A stretch of 37,088 nucleotides of DNA from an uncultured Kiritimatiellota bacterium (GTDB taxonomy: Bacteria > Verrucomicrobiota > Kiritimatiellia > RFP12 > UBA1067): assembly GCA_934635385.1 (NCBI GenBank), contig CAKTZI010000039.1, forward strand, positions 1 to 37,088, written 5' to 3'. A program made the position numbers and the translations under genes. How positions within the stretch are numbered: position 1 is the stretch's first letter; each line of letters begins with the position of its first letter. Below the pieces are notes generated by a model, which was given only the letters and a program-made list of their open reading frames with translations, had not been told where the DNA came from and searched no databases. Below, one piece after another: positions 17,101-25,262 of the stretch.

Positions 17101-17654
17101 CGGTAGTCGCTGATATGCCCGAAATACTTGCCACCCGTGAAGCCGCCACCCGTCAGCGCGCGCTTGAACTCGGCCTGTGTCGCCGCACGAAGACGCCCCT
17201 CGTCCTCGACCGTGAGAGGTAAGTCCCTGACTGGAATCGACGCCATGCCGCCCCAACTCTGATAGGCGATGTCCAGCCCTTCCGCAGAAAGGCCAACAAC
17301 AAGCGAGACAACCTTGTTCTTGTCCATCATCGACCGCATCTCGACGGCCGCATAGGTGATGCCCGTCTCACGCGCAACGCGCCCCGTCACGGCGTTGTAG
17401 CGCAGCACGATGCCTTGGATCGTGCGCCCACCGGCATCCTTCGCCCCCGCGACACGCGCAGCCGCGTTAAATTCCATGTCGCGTCCGGCAGAGAGGACGA
17501 GGTGGATCGCGTCGAGAAGCGTCGTCTTGCCGGAGCCATTGTCGCCCAACAGGAAGAGGTGCCCACCCTCGGGGATGTCAACGGTCGTGGTGCCGAGGTT
17601 GTGGAACTCCACAAGGCGAACGGCTGTGATGCGATAGTTTTCTGAGACCTTCAT
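14154..17654 (-). CDS. jetC: Wadjet system protein JetC (SMC-like ATPase)
   Basis: The SMC/MukB-like motor that extrudes loops of circular plasmid DNA. The 1166-residue protein has Walker A GDNGSGKT at residues 37-44, FNAAARVAGAKDAGG shortly after, and a long coiled coil rich in Ala/Arg/Glu. A central globular segment at about residues 480-610 (VYELLEPAAGCDARHLALLEQL onwards) matches the hinge position. A second coiled coil follows, then the signature SLGSGGEQ and Walker B PLLFDEAFYGID near the C-terminus. A lone CPAC motif lies at residues 829-832 in the second coil. The ATG at 17654 overlaps the jetB stop by four bases (ATGA), giving coupled translation; longer in-frame starts lie inside jetB. 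Confidence 0.93.
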   Translation of the reverse strand: MKVSENYRITAVRLVEFHNLGTTTVDIPEGGHLFLLGDNGSGKTTLLDAIHLVLSAGRDMEFNAAARVAGAKDAGGRTIQGIVLRYNAVTGRVARETGITYAAVEMRSMMDKNKVVSLVVGLSAEGLDIAYQSWGGMASIPVRDLPLTVEDEGRLRAATQAEFKRALTGGGFTGGKYFGHISDYRTAVATRLFGGESKYADVCKLLRTGKAYREIAARATNYDELFRQLLEDPERETFEPLLKGLRELEESKGRLDQIDERARYLTDLKRRRDQLANARLKTSVIAWAEAEQARVRAATEAERLEVAEAAGKAELKALESSAQAARAEMERARERLDDLKQKDATGLLGREKSVVARLAECRRRADEEATRLSEETTAVRVAAKARAQASAACADTLRRAGEAIQNASRDAELSCGELADALFVADPLHETVACVQAFAALAPTLAQARDERMSRTYEARQRATDAVMAVEEAEKVCAQLRMRQENVPDILGFADLQATIRQNMLSARSVYELLEPAAGCDARHLALLEQLAGEAFLATLVADEKEADRVRQFAWREGASVAVAVREDVSGDVTTLTPWLGNFISFEESDLAAVRLLTRQLASGGAPQDGTFLSVKTWTFRDRSAPLPNERPRLIGRKARAVELARQQREAEERLSIARREQKAAEKDLQLAEASERSVRNLMSVVETAQDKIREAVENVRRAREQEAKQEEFRARTQAVAEERAREVADVQEELDDLRLRMRAEGIDATLERRLAAAAKSLRQKEETAQGIQQQIGAKRGGLEALQKRRQTQEAEASSAKARAGTAALSFANHLQEGEAVADGAARLCPACVLQTTHFMSLREQYIVDAHEAETEIRRMIREQKGEVFSFSFDTEANRLTDRRGSVLDDVLADEARRLDDLKGAINQKSREVFERIFMGEVMNRLYRDLLQIEDLARRIQKKLAGRRFGANRYTFELTPVPVYERFVKQVRNVNSLGSEDDKDELRTTLAEHRDEILNAEIDQIPEILDYRRWFRFQLKVLTENEEGRVIDRKVKSLGSGGEQAVPNYLLILTVAEFLYHGGERTDPPKCAPLLFDEAFYGIDAARRDQLLAFADDLGLQLFVSSPDQDGVKREIRHSVSLIVIKDENLDVHLSPIVWRNVATQSGLFDAPTDSDVGMKVLAETN

Positions 17655-18319
17655 TCCTCGCCCTCCTGTTCCACTTTCAGCGACTCCGCCGAAGCCGAGA
17701 TCGGTTCGGCGAGCTGCGCCGCCTGATAGTGCCAAAGAGCCGGCAGACACTCCCAAATCGTCTCCGCTTCGCTGACCGATTCGTCGGCAGACGGCTTCAC
17801 CTTGCGAAGGAAGCGATACCGCTCCAGCGCGGGCATCAAGCCGCGCAGGATCTGCCGCACCTTCTCGTCCGTGTACAGTTCGCGTTTCTCCGGCAGCAGT
17901 TCACGGAAACGCGCCGCCGCGTATTCAAGCCAGTCGCCAAAACGAATGCGCAAGTTGTCACGATCATCCGCCGCCACGCCCTGTTCACGGGCTTCGTGCT
18001 CGAAGAACTCCAGAAGGAGCAGAAAGCCAAGGCATTCGTCGCGGCGCGTGAAGCCGAACATATCTCGGTTCGGCGGCGTAATTGCCTCGTTGTACCACTT
18101 CGGCTTGTAGAGCCGCGCACATTTAGCGTCCATCACAAGCGTCCAGCCAAAGCACTTGTCGAAGAACGCCGCAAAAGCCTGACGATAACGCTGCACCACG
18201 AGAAAGGTTCGTTCGTCATCCGTCTTGTAGAAATACGGCGATTCCATCAGGATGTTCAGGGCCGTCTGCACGAGAACGGACGTCTGGTCGCCTCGGTCAA
18301 GCAATTCTTCAATCTTCAT
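17651..18319 (-). CDS. jetB: Wadjet system protein JetB (MksE-like)
   Basis: The KITE-type subunit of the JetABC complex, inferred mainly from position between jetA and jetC and from size (222 residues). The sequence has an amphipathic N-terminal helix, the stretch CARLYKPKWYNE, then FTRRDECLGFLLLLEFFEHE, which resembles JetB/MksE winged-helix proteins. The start overlaps the jetA 3' end by 11 bases and the stop overlaps jetC by four, so all three should be made in fixed ratio. Confidence 0.8.
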   Translation of the reverse strand: MKIEELLDRGDQTSVLVQTALNILMESPYFYKTDDERTFLVVQRYRQAFAAFFDKCFGWTLVMDAKCARLYKPKWYNEAITPPNRDMFGFTRRDECLGFLLLLEFFEHEAREQGVAADDRDNLRIRFGDWLEYAAARFRELLPEKRELYTDEKVRQILRGLMPALERYRFLRKVKPSADESVSEAETIWECLPALWHYQAAQLAEPISASAESLKVEQEGEE

Positions 18320-19916
18320 GTTCGGATTCCTTTTGCGCCATCATGAGAACCAAGTCATTGCAGAGCAACGTACAACCAGCTCTCTCCAACATCGCCGGCT
18401 CGGACAGTTCTCGTGCGGCGACATCAAGATAGCGGCGACCTTTCTCGCCACGCCCCAGGCGCGTATACTCAATCAGCTGGACGACATTCGGGAAATCGTC
18501 GAATGCCTGTGGAACGAGAGCAGAGAGTCGTGTCGATGCTTCTTCGGGATAAAGTGTGCGCGTCTTGAGCCAGTCCTTCAGCCGCGCACCACGCACTTGG
18601 GCGATGGAGGCGACATCGGCCTTTTCGCCGACCGTTCGCGGCGTAATCCACGTGATGACATTTCGTGCCTTGACCTTCGCCGATGCCTTCGGAAGCGGAT
18701 GCACAGACATCTCGCCGCCGGGACGAATCTGTGCGTCGCCTCGCATCGCCGCCGTCTCCAGCAAGCGGCGAAACCAATCGTAAGGCACCGCATCGTCCTC
18801 CATCTTCGCAAGCTCGAAAAGCCGTGCGCCAAGGTCTTCAAGGCGATGGTTGCGGCGCTCGAATTCGCGCAGCTTCGCATTGAGCTTGCCCCAGACCTTG
18901 CGCGCCGAATCGACGATGCGCTGCCGCAAATCGACAAGTGCGCCATCGGGCGCGTAAAACTGGGCGGCATCGGCGAGAATCGCGGTCGCATCGGGAATGC
19001 GCATGGACGCGATATGGCGGAACTTCGACGCCTCGACGCGAAAGGCTTCTGCACACGTCGCCCAACGCGCCGCCTGGTTCGGACGTCGCAGTTCCGTGAG
19101 ATCCTGAACTATCTCCTCGCGTAGCACGCCAAAACGACGTCCAAATCGATCCAAGAAGAGCGCAAGTTCCTCGACGACGGGCTTCGCTTCATCCGCTGAG
19201 AACGATTCCGCGCCGAACGACAGCAGACGCAGATTCAGGGCTTGCAACGTCCGTGCAGTCGCATCGACGGAGACGCGCAACTGTTCGACACGATAGAGGA
19301 CATCGCCGGCAGTATCGGCATCCGTCCCCGTCGGCGTGACCGTGCGGAGCTTGCGCCGAAGTTCGTGCAGCAGCGAACATTGAAGATCGAGAAGATTTCC
19401 GGTGATGTCGCCTCCACCCGCATCCAGCGGACAATTTCGACGCTCATCCAACCACGCGATGAACTGGACGGCCTCGTCGCAAAGCCGATAGCGGAATTTC
19501 GTGCGGCGGTTGTCCCGATAGCCGCGCAACCGCTCCTTTTCGATTCGTTCGGTGACGAGCCCCCAGTCCTTCAGTTGACGAAGATCATTCTTGAGCGTCA
19601 GTTCGGCAAACGGATCAGGCATCTCGCCACAGACGGCCCGCACAATGTCCTCGTGGAGCGGCTCGGGCTCATGATGCCGACGAAATTCCGCAAAGGCCCG
19701 CAGAATCGCCACGTATTCGACGGCTCGGTCAGAAGAAAGAAGACTGCCGAGTTCCTTTGTCTTGCCGCCCAACCAGTCAGCCGTTTCGGTGACAAGCGGC
19801 GAATCGATAAGCCGCACCGATTCCACTTCGGACGACAGATTCGGCGAACGCCCGGCCTCCGACCGTGCACCCTCCGTCGCAAACAAGTCACCCGTCCTGT
19901 CATGTCCCCTCTTCAT
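18309..19916 (-). CDS. jetA: Wadjet system protein JetA (MksF/kleisin-like)
   Basis: The kleisin subunit of the Wadjet SMC complex. The 535-residue protein has an N-terminal winged-helix region (AILRAFAEFRRHHEPEPLHE, LKNDLRQLKDWGLVTERIEK) like JetA/DUF2397 proteins, long central helices and a C-terminal segment (RLSALVPQAFDDFPNVVQL, DLVLMMAQKESEHED). First gene of the operon. A TGCTATAAT box ends seven bases before the ATG, implying a leaderless mRNA with no Shine-Dalgarno. The nearest upstream gene on this strand, a ketosynthase homologue, ends 40 bases away with no visible terminator, so read-through is possible. Confidence 0.85.
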   Translation of the reverse strand: MKRGHDRTGDLFATEGARSEAGRSPNLSSEVESVRLIDSPLVTETADWLGGKTKELGSLLSSDRAVEYVAILRAFAEFRRHHEPEPLHEDIVRAVCGEMPDPFAELTLKNDLRQLKDWGLVTERIEKERLRGYRDNRRTKFRYRLCDEAVQFIAWLDERRNCPLDAGGGDITGNLLDLQCSLLHELRRKLRTVTPTGTDADTAGDVLYRVEQLRVSVDATARTLQALNLRLLSFGAESFSADEAKPVVEELALFLDRFGRRFGVLREEIVQDLTELRRPNQAARWATCAEAFRVEASKFRHIASMRIPDATAILADAAQFYAPDGALVDLRQRIVDSARKVWGKLNAKLREFERRNHRLEDLGARLFELAKMEDDAVPYDWFRRLLETAAMRGDAQIRPGGEMSVHPLPKASAKVKARNVITWITPRTVGEKADVASIAQVRGARLKDWLKTRTLYPEEASTRLSALVPQAFDDFPNVVQLIEYTRLGRGEKGRRYLDVAARELSEPAMLERAGCTLLCNDLVLMMAQKESEHED

Positions 19917-19923
19917 TGGGGAT

Positions 19924-19932
19924 ATTATAGCA
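19924..19932 (-). promoter_or_regulatory. jetABCD promoter, extended -10 box TGCTATAAT
   Basis: Located in the 40-base gap before jetA and ending seven bases from the ATG at 19916. No -35 box is visible. Confidence 0.6.
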
Positions 19933-19956
19933 TAATGCGCGCCAAAGCATATGCGT

Positions 19957-21384
19957 TCACGTGCGGTCCTCCGGCTCCTCCTCCAGGACGATGGCGGCGG
20001 TGCGACCGGTCGACGACGCCGTGCCGATCGGGTTGACCGGATCGAAGTTGGCGCCGAGGACGACGGCCCGGCGCGGCGACGACGTGTCGCCCGACACCCA
20101 CGGGCGCGCTTCGGACAGGAGATAGGCGCTGGAGGCGAGATCGGAAATCGTGTCGTCGGGATGCTCCGCCGGAATCTGCGGCGGCAGCACCTTCTTGTGC
20201 AGGGCGAGCGCGGCCTTCACAAGTCCCGCCGCCATCGCCGCGCGCAGCGTGTGCCCGACGTTGCCCTTGACGGAACCGACGCCCACAAGCGGCGAACCCG
20301 GCGTGTGCGCGCCCCACAGGCGGCGAATCGCCGCCAGCTCGCGCGCCTCGGCATCCTTCAGTCCCGAGCCGTCGGCCTCGACAAGCCCGATCGAGCGGAC
20401 GGGGACGCCGGCGCGCGCGGCAGCTTCGGCGAAGACGGCGGACGGATCGTTTGCCGGATTGTGCCCGATCGCGACGCCGCGCACGAGCGCGTAGATCCGG
20501 TCGCGGTCGCGCAAGGCGTCCGCCCGGCGCTTCAGCACGAAAAACGCGCCGCCCTCGCCGGGGATCGTGCCGTCCTGCTCCTGCGCGAAGGGATGCAGCT
20601 CGTTGCGCAGGGAGAAGGTCGTCTCGCCCGAAAGCCCCTCCAGATAGGCGCGCGCAAGCGGTGGCGTGAGCGCGCCCGCGAGGGCGATGTCGGCACGCCC
20701 CGACACGAGGTCGTCCATGGCGTCGGCAAGCGTCGCCGCGCCCGTGAGAAGTCCCGCGTCCATGATCGTCGCCGCACCATCGAAGCCGCATTCGCGCGCG
20801 ATCCATGACGCCAAGCGATAGCCCGCGCCCATCAGGAACGAGGCCGCGTTCGGCGGCGGCAGCGAGTCGAGCAGCTTGGCCTTGACGGCCTCCAGCGCCT
20901 CTTCGGGCGCATGCGGGAAGAACCGCCGCACGACGTCCAGCGTCTGGTCGAGAATCGTCGTGTGCTGCAGCCAGTTCACCGTCGAGGCGTTGAACGGCGG
21001 CGCGTAGCCGAAGCGCACCGTGCCCCGGACAGACGGGTTCGCATGCGGCTTCATGCCCGCATCGGCCAGCGCGTCGAACGCGAGCTGGGTCGCGAAGTAG
21101 AGATCCTGGTTCTCGCCCGCGTTCACCTGACGCGGGAAGTTCTGCATCGACGGCACGCAGGCGTAGAGGTCGCCGAGCTGGCCGAGGCGCGCCGGATAGG
21201 GGCGCGCAAAGACGTTCTTCTGCCCGAACGGAAGTTCCGCTTCCGGGCCGGGCGGCGTCAGCAGCACCTTGCGCGCCATGACCGCCTCCCAGAGGGCGGC
21301 GGGCGACAGGCAGCCGGCGAAGCGGCACGACATGCCGACGATGGCGACGGCGCCGCTCGCGCCCGGCTGCAGGGAGATGCCCAC
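19957..21384 (-). CDS. Ketosynthase homologue lacking the catalytic cysteine
   Basis: A 475-residue thiolase-fold protein with the polyketide-type opening VAIVGMSCRFAGCLSP. Where active enzymes have DxACSSS, this has MDAGLLTGAA, so the nucleophile cysteine is leucine. The first catalytic histidine (EAHGTGT) is aspartate in EADGSGLKDAE. The second histidine and lysine (VKGNVGHTLRAA) remain. It should not condense acyl groups; it may act as a chain-length-factor-like partner, as in type II polyketide and PUFA systems, or be decaying. Start is GTG at 21384, six bases after the permease stop. No acyltransferase, ACP or partner ketosynthase is adjacent. Confidence 0.7.
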   Translation of the reverse strand: MGISLQPGASGAVAIVGMSCRFAGCLSPAALWEAVMARKVLLTPPGPEAELPFGQKNVFARPYPARLGQLGDLYACVPSMQNFPRQVNAGENQDLYFATQLAFDALADAGMKPHANPSVRGTVRFGYAPPFNASTVNWLQHTTILDQTLDVVRRFFPHAPEEALEAVKAKLLDSLPPPNAASFLMGAGYRLASWIARECGFDGAATIMDAGLLTGAATLADAMDDLVSGRADIALAGALTPPLARAYLEGLSGETTFSLRNELHPFAQEQDGTIPGEGGAFFVLKRRADALRDRDRIYALVRGVAIGHNPANDPSAVFAEAAARAGVPVRSIGLVEADGSGLKDAEARELAAIRRLWGAHTPGSPLVGVGSVKGNVGHTLRAAMAAGLVKAALALHKKVLPPQIPAEHPDDTISDLASSAYLLSEARPWVSGDTSSPRRAVVLGANFDPVNPIGTASSTGRTAAIVLEEEPEDRT

Positions 21385-21390
21385 GGGACC

Positions 21391-22797
21391 TTACATCAGC
21401 GCGTACTTCGCGATGAAGACGACCGTCAGCACGTACATGATCCAGTGGATCTTCTTCGCCTTGCCCGCGATGAGGTTGACGAGCGTGTACGAGATGACGC
21501 CGGCCATGATGCCGTCGGAGATCGAGTAGGCGAACGGCATGAACGCGACCGTCAGGAACGCGGGGATCGCCTCGCTCGCGTCGCTGAAGTCGATCTCGGC
21601 GACGGACGAGAGCATCAGGTAGCCGACGACGATGAGCGCGGGCGCCGTCGCGAAGCCCGGCACCGCGAGGAAGATCGGGGCGAAGACGATGGCCGCGAGG
21701 AAGAGGACTGCCGTCGTGACGGCCGTGAGGCCCGTCTTGCCTCCGACCATCACGCCCGAGGCGGACTCGACGTAGGTCGTCGTCGTGGACGTGCCGAACA
21801 CCGCGCCGACCGAGGTCGCGATCGCGTCCGCGCAGAGCGCGCCCGAAATACGCGGGAGCTTCCCTTCCTTCGTGAGGAAGCCGCCCTTCATCGAGACGCC
21901 GATCAGCGTCCCCAGCGTGTCGAAGAGGTCGACGAAGAAGAACGCGAACATGACGACGAAGAAGTCGAGGCCCTTGACGAGCGCCCAGCCCGTGTTCGCG
22001 TCGCCCTTGTGCGTCCAGCCCGCCGGATCGAAGACGGCGCAGCAGGTCTGCTTGAACTGCGCGAACGAGTCCGTGATGCCCGCGAACGAGAGCGCCGGAT
22101 AGAGCGAGAAGTAGCCCTTCTCCGCGTCCGGCACGTAGACGCCCGCCGCCTGCGCGACCATGCCGAGGCCCCACGTCACGAAGATGCCGTAGAGGATCGC
22201 GCCCTTGACGTTGCGCGCCATCATGACGCCCGTGAGGATCGTGCCGAGGATCGCGAGCACCGCGCAGATGCCCTGCGTGTGGAACGGCGCGTTCTTGAAG
22301 CTCATGAGCCCCACGAGCACCGCGTCGTTGTTGACGATGATCTTCGCCGTCTGCAGCGCGATGAAGCAGATGAAGAGGCCGATGCCGGCCGCCACCGCCT
22401 TCTTCAGCGTGAACGGGATGCAGTCGAAGATCGCCTCGCGGACGGGCGTCAGGGAGAGCGCGAGGAAGACGAGGCCCTCCACGAACACCGCGAGCAGCGC
22501 GAACTGCCAGCTGTAGCCCATGCCGAGGCAGACGCCGAAGGTGAGGAAGGCGTTGAGGCCCATGCCCGGCGCGAGCGCGAACGGATAGTTCGACATGAAC
22601 GCCATGAGCAGCGTGCCGACGACGGCCGCCAAGCACGTCGCGACGAAGACGCCGCCGCGCGGGATGCCCGCGATCGAGAGGATGTTGGGGTTCACGGCGA
22701 GGATGTACGCCATCGTCATGAACGTGGTGAGGCCGGCGACGAGTTCGGTCTTGACCGTGGTCTTGTTCTCGTCGAGCTTGAATAGTTTCTTGAGCAT
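21391..22797 (-). CDS. NCS2 family purine (adenine/guanine/hypoxanthine) permease, AzgA-like
   Basis: An inner-membrane nucleobase:proton symporter of 468 residues with about 12-14 membrane segments. It opens with the AzgA-type sequence LVAGLTTFMTMAYILAVNP, followed by the NYPFALAPGMGLNAF motif, DLFDTLGTLIGV and STTTTYVESASGVMVGGKTGLTAV. A good AGAAGGA ribosome site precedes the ATG. It sits downstream of upp, so both relate to nucleobase salvage, but a weak terminator lies between. The exact substrate within the purines is not decided by sequence. Confidence 0.88.
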   Translation of the reverse strand: MLKKLFKLDENKTTVKTELVAGLTTFMTMAYILAVNPNILSIAGIPRGGVFVATCLAAVVGTLLMAFMSNYPFALAPGMGLNAFLTFGVCLGMGYSWQFALLAVFVEGLVFLALSLTPVREAIFDCIPFTLKKAVAAGIGLFICFIALQTAKIIVNNDAVLVGLMSFKNAPFHTQGICAVLAILGTILTGVMMARNVKGAILYGIFVTWGLGMVAQAAGVYVPDAEKGYFSLYPALSFAGITDSFAQFKQTCCAVFDPAGWTHKGDANTGWALVKGLDFFVVMFAFFFVDLFDTLGTLIGVSMKGGFLTKEGKLPRISGALCADAIATSVGAVFGTSTTTTYVESASGVMVGGKTGLTAVTTAVLFLAAIVFAPIFLAVPGFATAPALIVVGYLMLSSVAEIDFSDASEAIPAFLTVAFMPFAYSISDGIMAGVISYTLVNLIAGKAKKIHWIMYVLTVVFIAKYALM

Positions 22798-22827
22798 GTT
22801 GTTCCTTCTTTTTGGTTGGTGGTTAGC

Positions 22828-22858
22828 AAAAAATGAACGCGCGCCTTGCCTAGGCGCG
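22828..22858 (-). terminator. Weak intrinsic terminator after upp
   Basis: A 7-bp stem CGCGCCT/AGGCGCG with a 5-nt loop, then six bases and a run of six T on the minus strand. The offset of the T-run makes it imperfect, so some read-through into the permease is possible. Confidence 0.5.
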
Positions 22859-22881
22859 AGAGACGGATGCCGTGAGCCGAC

Positions 22882-23502
22882 TTAAAGCGTGCCGAAGATG
22901 CGGTCGCCGGCATCGCCGAGGCCTGGCACGATGTAGAAGTGGCTGTTCAGCCGCTCGTCCTTCGCCGCGACGTAGACCGGCACCTCTGGATGCTCGCGCT
23001 CGAACTTCGCGATGCCCTCCGGAGCCGAGATGAGGTGAAGGCACTTGATGCGCTTGTAGCCGAGCTTCTTGAGCTGGGCGACGGCATCGCACGCCGAGCC
23101 GCCCGTCGCGAGCATCGGGTCGATCACGATCGCCAGTTCCTCGCCCTTCGCCGGCGGCACCTTCGCGTAGTAGGGGATCGGCTCGGCCGTCTCCTCGTTG
23201 CGCTGCATGCCGAGCACGCCGACCTTCGCGTACGGCAGCACGTGCAGCATCGCGTCGAGCATGCCCATGCCCGCCCGCAGGATCGGCACGAGGACGATGC
23301 GCTCGTCGACAAGCGCGCCACGCGCCTTCGCGACGGGCGTCACGACGTCGACGCCCTTCAGGTTCACGTCCTTCAGGGCCTCGAAGGCGAGGAATTCCGT
23401 CAGCTCGTTGACGAGTTCGCGGAAGAGTTTCGGGGGCGTCGCCTGGTCGCGCATGAGCGTGACGCGGTGGGTGACGAGCGGATGGTTCAGGACAGTATGC
23501 AT
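22882..23502 (-). CDS. upp: Uracil phosphoribosyltransferase
   Basis: Converts uracil and PRPP to UMP in pyrimidine salvage. The 206-residue protein has the family N-terminus HPLVTHRVTLMRDQATPP, RAGMGMLDA, the PRPP-binding loop VIDPMLATGGSA and the C-terminal YIVPGLGDAGDRIFGT. Length is normal. The ATG has no obvious ribosome site and is preceded by an AT-rich repeat tract, so its own promoter is unclear. The permease follows on the same strand. Confidence 0.95.
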   Translation of the reverse strand: MHTVLNHPLVTHRVTLMRDQATPPKLFRELVNELTEFLAFEALKDVNLKGVDVVTPVAKARGALVDERIVLVPILRAGMGMLDAMLHVLPYAKVGVLGMQRNEETAEPIPYYAKVPPAKGEELAIVIDPMLATGGSACDAVAQLKKLGYKRIKCLHLISAPEGIAKFEREHPEVPVYVAAKDERLNSHFYIVPGLGDAGDRIFGTL

Positions 23503-23520
23503 ATAAGTTTAAGACCTTGA

Positions 23521-23586
23521 TGTTGCGTGTTTAGAATTTAAGATTTGAAATCCAAGATTCAAGATTTACAAGATTCGAGATTGAAG
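23521..23586. repeat. AAGATT-word tandem tract upstream of upp
   Basis: About 65 bases of degenerate AAGATTC/AAGATTT words, AT-rich against GC-rich neighbours, between the acyl-CoA synthetase and upp. No gene or clear promoter is seen in it. Confidence 0.7.
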
Positions 23587-23602
23587 TGAAGTCTCAGCTC
23601 GC

Positions 23603-25255
23603 TCATTCCTTGATTCCGTTCTGCTGGGCGACGAGACCGGCGCCGCCGTACATCTGGCGGAGCTTGGGCTTTTCGATCTTGCCCGTCGGGTTGCGCGGCA
23701 CGTCCGCGAAGATCACCTTGCGCGGACGCTTGTAGCGCGGCAGGCCGAGACAGAAGTCGTTGAATTCCCTCTCGTCGAGCGTCATGCCGTCCTTGACGGA
23801 CACGATGGCCGCTGCAATCTCGCCGAGCCGTGCGTCGGGAAGCCCAATCACGGCGACGTCCTTCACCTTCGGGTTCGCGCGGATGAAGTCCTCGATCTGC
23901 ACGGGATAGAGGTTTTCGCCCCCCGTGATGATGACGTCCTTCGCACGGTCGACAAGGTAGATGAACCCGTCCTTCTCCTCGGCCATGTCGCCTGTCAGGA
24001 GCCAGCCCGGCTCCTTCATGATCTCAGCCGTCGCCTGCGGATTCTTGTAGTATTCCTTCATGAGGCCCGGCCCCTTGAGGGCGAGCTCGCCGACCGCCCC
24101 CGGCTTCACGGGCGTCACGCCGTCAGTCCCGACGATCTTCGTCTCCCAGCCGTAGCCGGCGACACCGATCGCGCCCACGTGGTCGATGTTCTCCACGCCG
24201 AGGTGCACGGCGCCCGGCCCCGTCGATTCCGACAGCCCGTAGTTCGTGTCGTAGGCGTGATGCGGAAAGGCCTTCTTCCACCGCTTGATAAGCGCCGGCG
24301 GCACGGGCTGCGCGCCGATGTGCATGAGCCGCCACTGGCCGAGCCGGTAGTCCGAGAGCTTCACCTCGCCCCGGTCGATCGCGTCGAGGATGTCCTGCGC
24401 CCACGGCACGAGCAGCCAGACGATCGTGCAGCCCTCCTCGCTCACGGCGCGGATGATCCATTCGGGCTTGACGCCCATCAGCAGCACCGAGCGGCAGCCC
24501 GCCAGGAGCGAGCCGAACCAGTGCATCTTCGCGCCCGTGTGGTAGAGCGGCGGAATGCAGAGGAAGCAGTCGTCGCGCGTCTGCCCGTGGTGCGCCTGCT
24601 CGACCTTGCAGGAATGAAGCAGGCACTTGTGCTGGAGGACGATGGCTTTCGGGAAGCCCGTCGTGCCGCTCGAAAAGTAGATCGCCGCCTCGTCTTCGGG
24701 CGTCAGCGGGATGTCGGGGCAGCGCGCGCTGCAGTAGCCGACGAGTCCACGGTACGGTTCGGCGAAGCTCGGACAGTCGTCGCCGACGTAAAGGCGCACC
24801 TTGAGGCGCGGCACGCGGTCGACGATCTCCTCGACGCGTCCCGTGAACGCCGGACCGAACACGAGCGCGTCCGCATCGGACAGTTCGAGGCAGTACCTGA
24901 TCTCCTCCGCCGTGTAGCGGAAGTTGAGCGGCACGGCCATGCACCCCGCGCGGAGGATGCCGAAGTAGATCGGCAGCCAGTCGAGGCAGTTCATCAGGAG
25001 GATCGCGACCTTCTCGCCCTTCTTGAAGCCGCGCGAGAGGAGGAAGTTCGCAAAGCGGTTCGCCTGCTCGTCGAACTCCTGCCACGTGATTTCGCTGCGG
25101 AACGCCGCAATCGGCGAGGCTTCGATCAGCGAATACTCGCGCCACGTCGTGTGGTGGTTCTCCAGCTCCTGCGGATTGATCTCGACAAGCGCGACGTCGT
25201 TCGGCCAGTTCTTGGCGTTGCGCGCAAGAATCTCAGTAATGTTATTGAATTCCAT
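23603..25255 (-). CDS. AMP-dependent acyl-CoA synthetase/ligase
   Basis: Activates a carboxylic acid, probably a fatty acid, to its CoA thioester via an acyl-adenylate. The 550-residue protein carries the AMP-binding P-loop YFSSGTTGFPKAI near residue 190, IPPLYHTGAKMHW, the YGLSEST block, LLTGDMAEEKDGFIYLVDRAKD, and the catalytic C-terminal lysine in NPTGKIEKPKLR. The acyl chain length cannot be told. It starts eight bases after the thioredoxin-fold gene, whose 3' end supplies the ribosome site, so they form a two-gene unit. Confidence 0.88.
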   Translation of the reverse strand: MEFNNITEILARNAKNWPNDVALVEINPQELENHHTTWREYSLIEASPIAAFRSEITWQEFDEQANRFANFLLSRGFKKGEKVAILLMNCLDWLPIYFGILRAGCMAVPLNFRYTAEEIRYCLELSDADALVFGPAFTGRVEEIVDRVPRLKVRLYVGDDCPSFAEPYRGLVGYCSARCPDIPLTPEDEAAIYFSSGTTGFPKAIVLQHKCLLHSCKVEQAHHGQTRDDCFLCIPPLYHTGAKMHWFGSLLAGCRSVLLMGVKPEWIIRAVSEEGCTIVWLLVPWAQDILDAIDRGEVKLSDYRLGQWRLMHIGAQPVPPALIKRWKKAFPHHAYDTNYGLSESTGPGAVHLGVENIDHVGAIGVAGYGWETKIVGTDGVTPVKPGAVGELALKGPGLMKEYYKNPQATAEIMKEPGWLLTGDMAEEKDGFIYLVDRAKDVIITGGENLYPVQIEDFIRANPKVKDVAVIGLPDARLGEIAAAIVSVKDGMTLDEREFNDFCLGLPRYKRPRKVIFADVPRNPTGKIEKPKLRQMYGGAGLVAQQNGIKE

Positions 25256-25262
25256 AGTTCCC

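Noticed and set aside
11620..19960. Wadjet region as a recent integrative element
   Set aside because: No integrase, attachment repeats or tRNA at the edges, and base composition differs only slightly from the flanks.
20911..22785. 624-codon plus-strand open frame
   Set aside because: Antisense to the ketosynthase homologue and purine permease; highly charged shadow with no motif.
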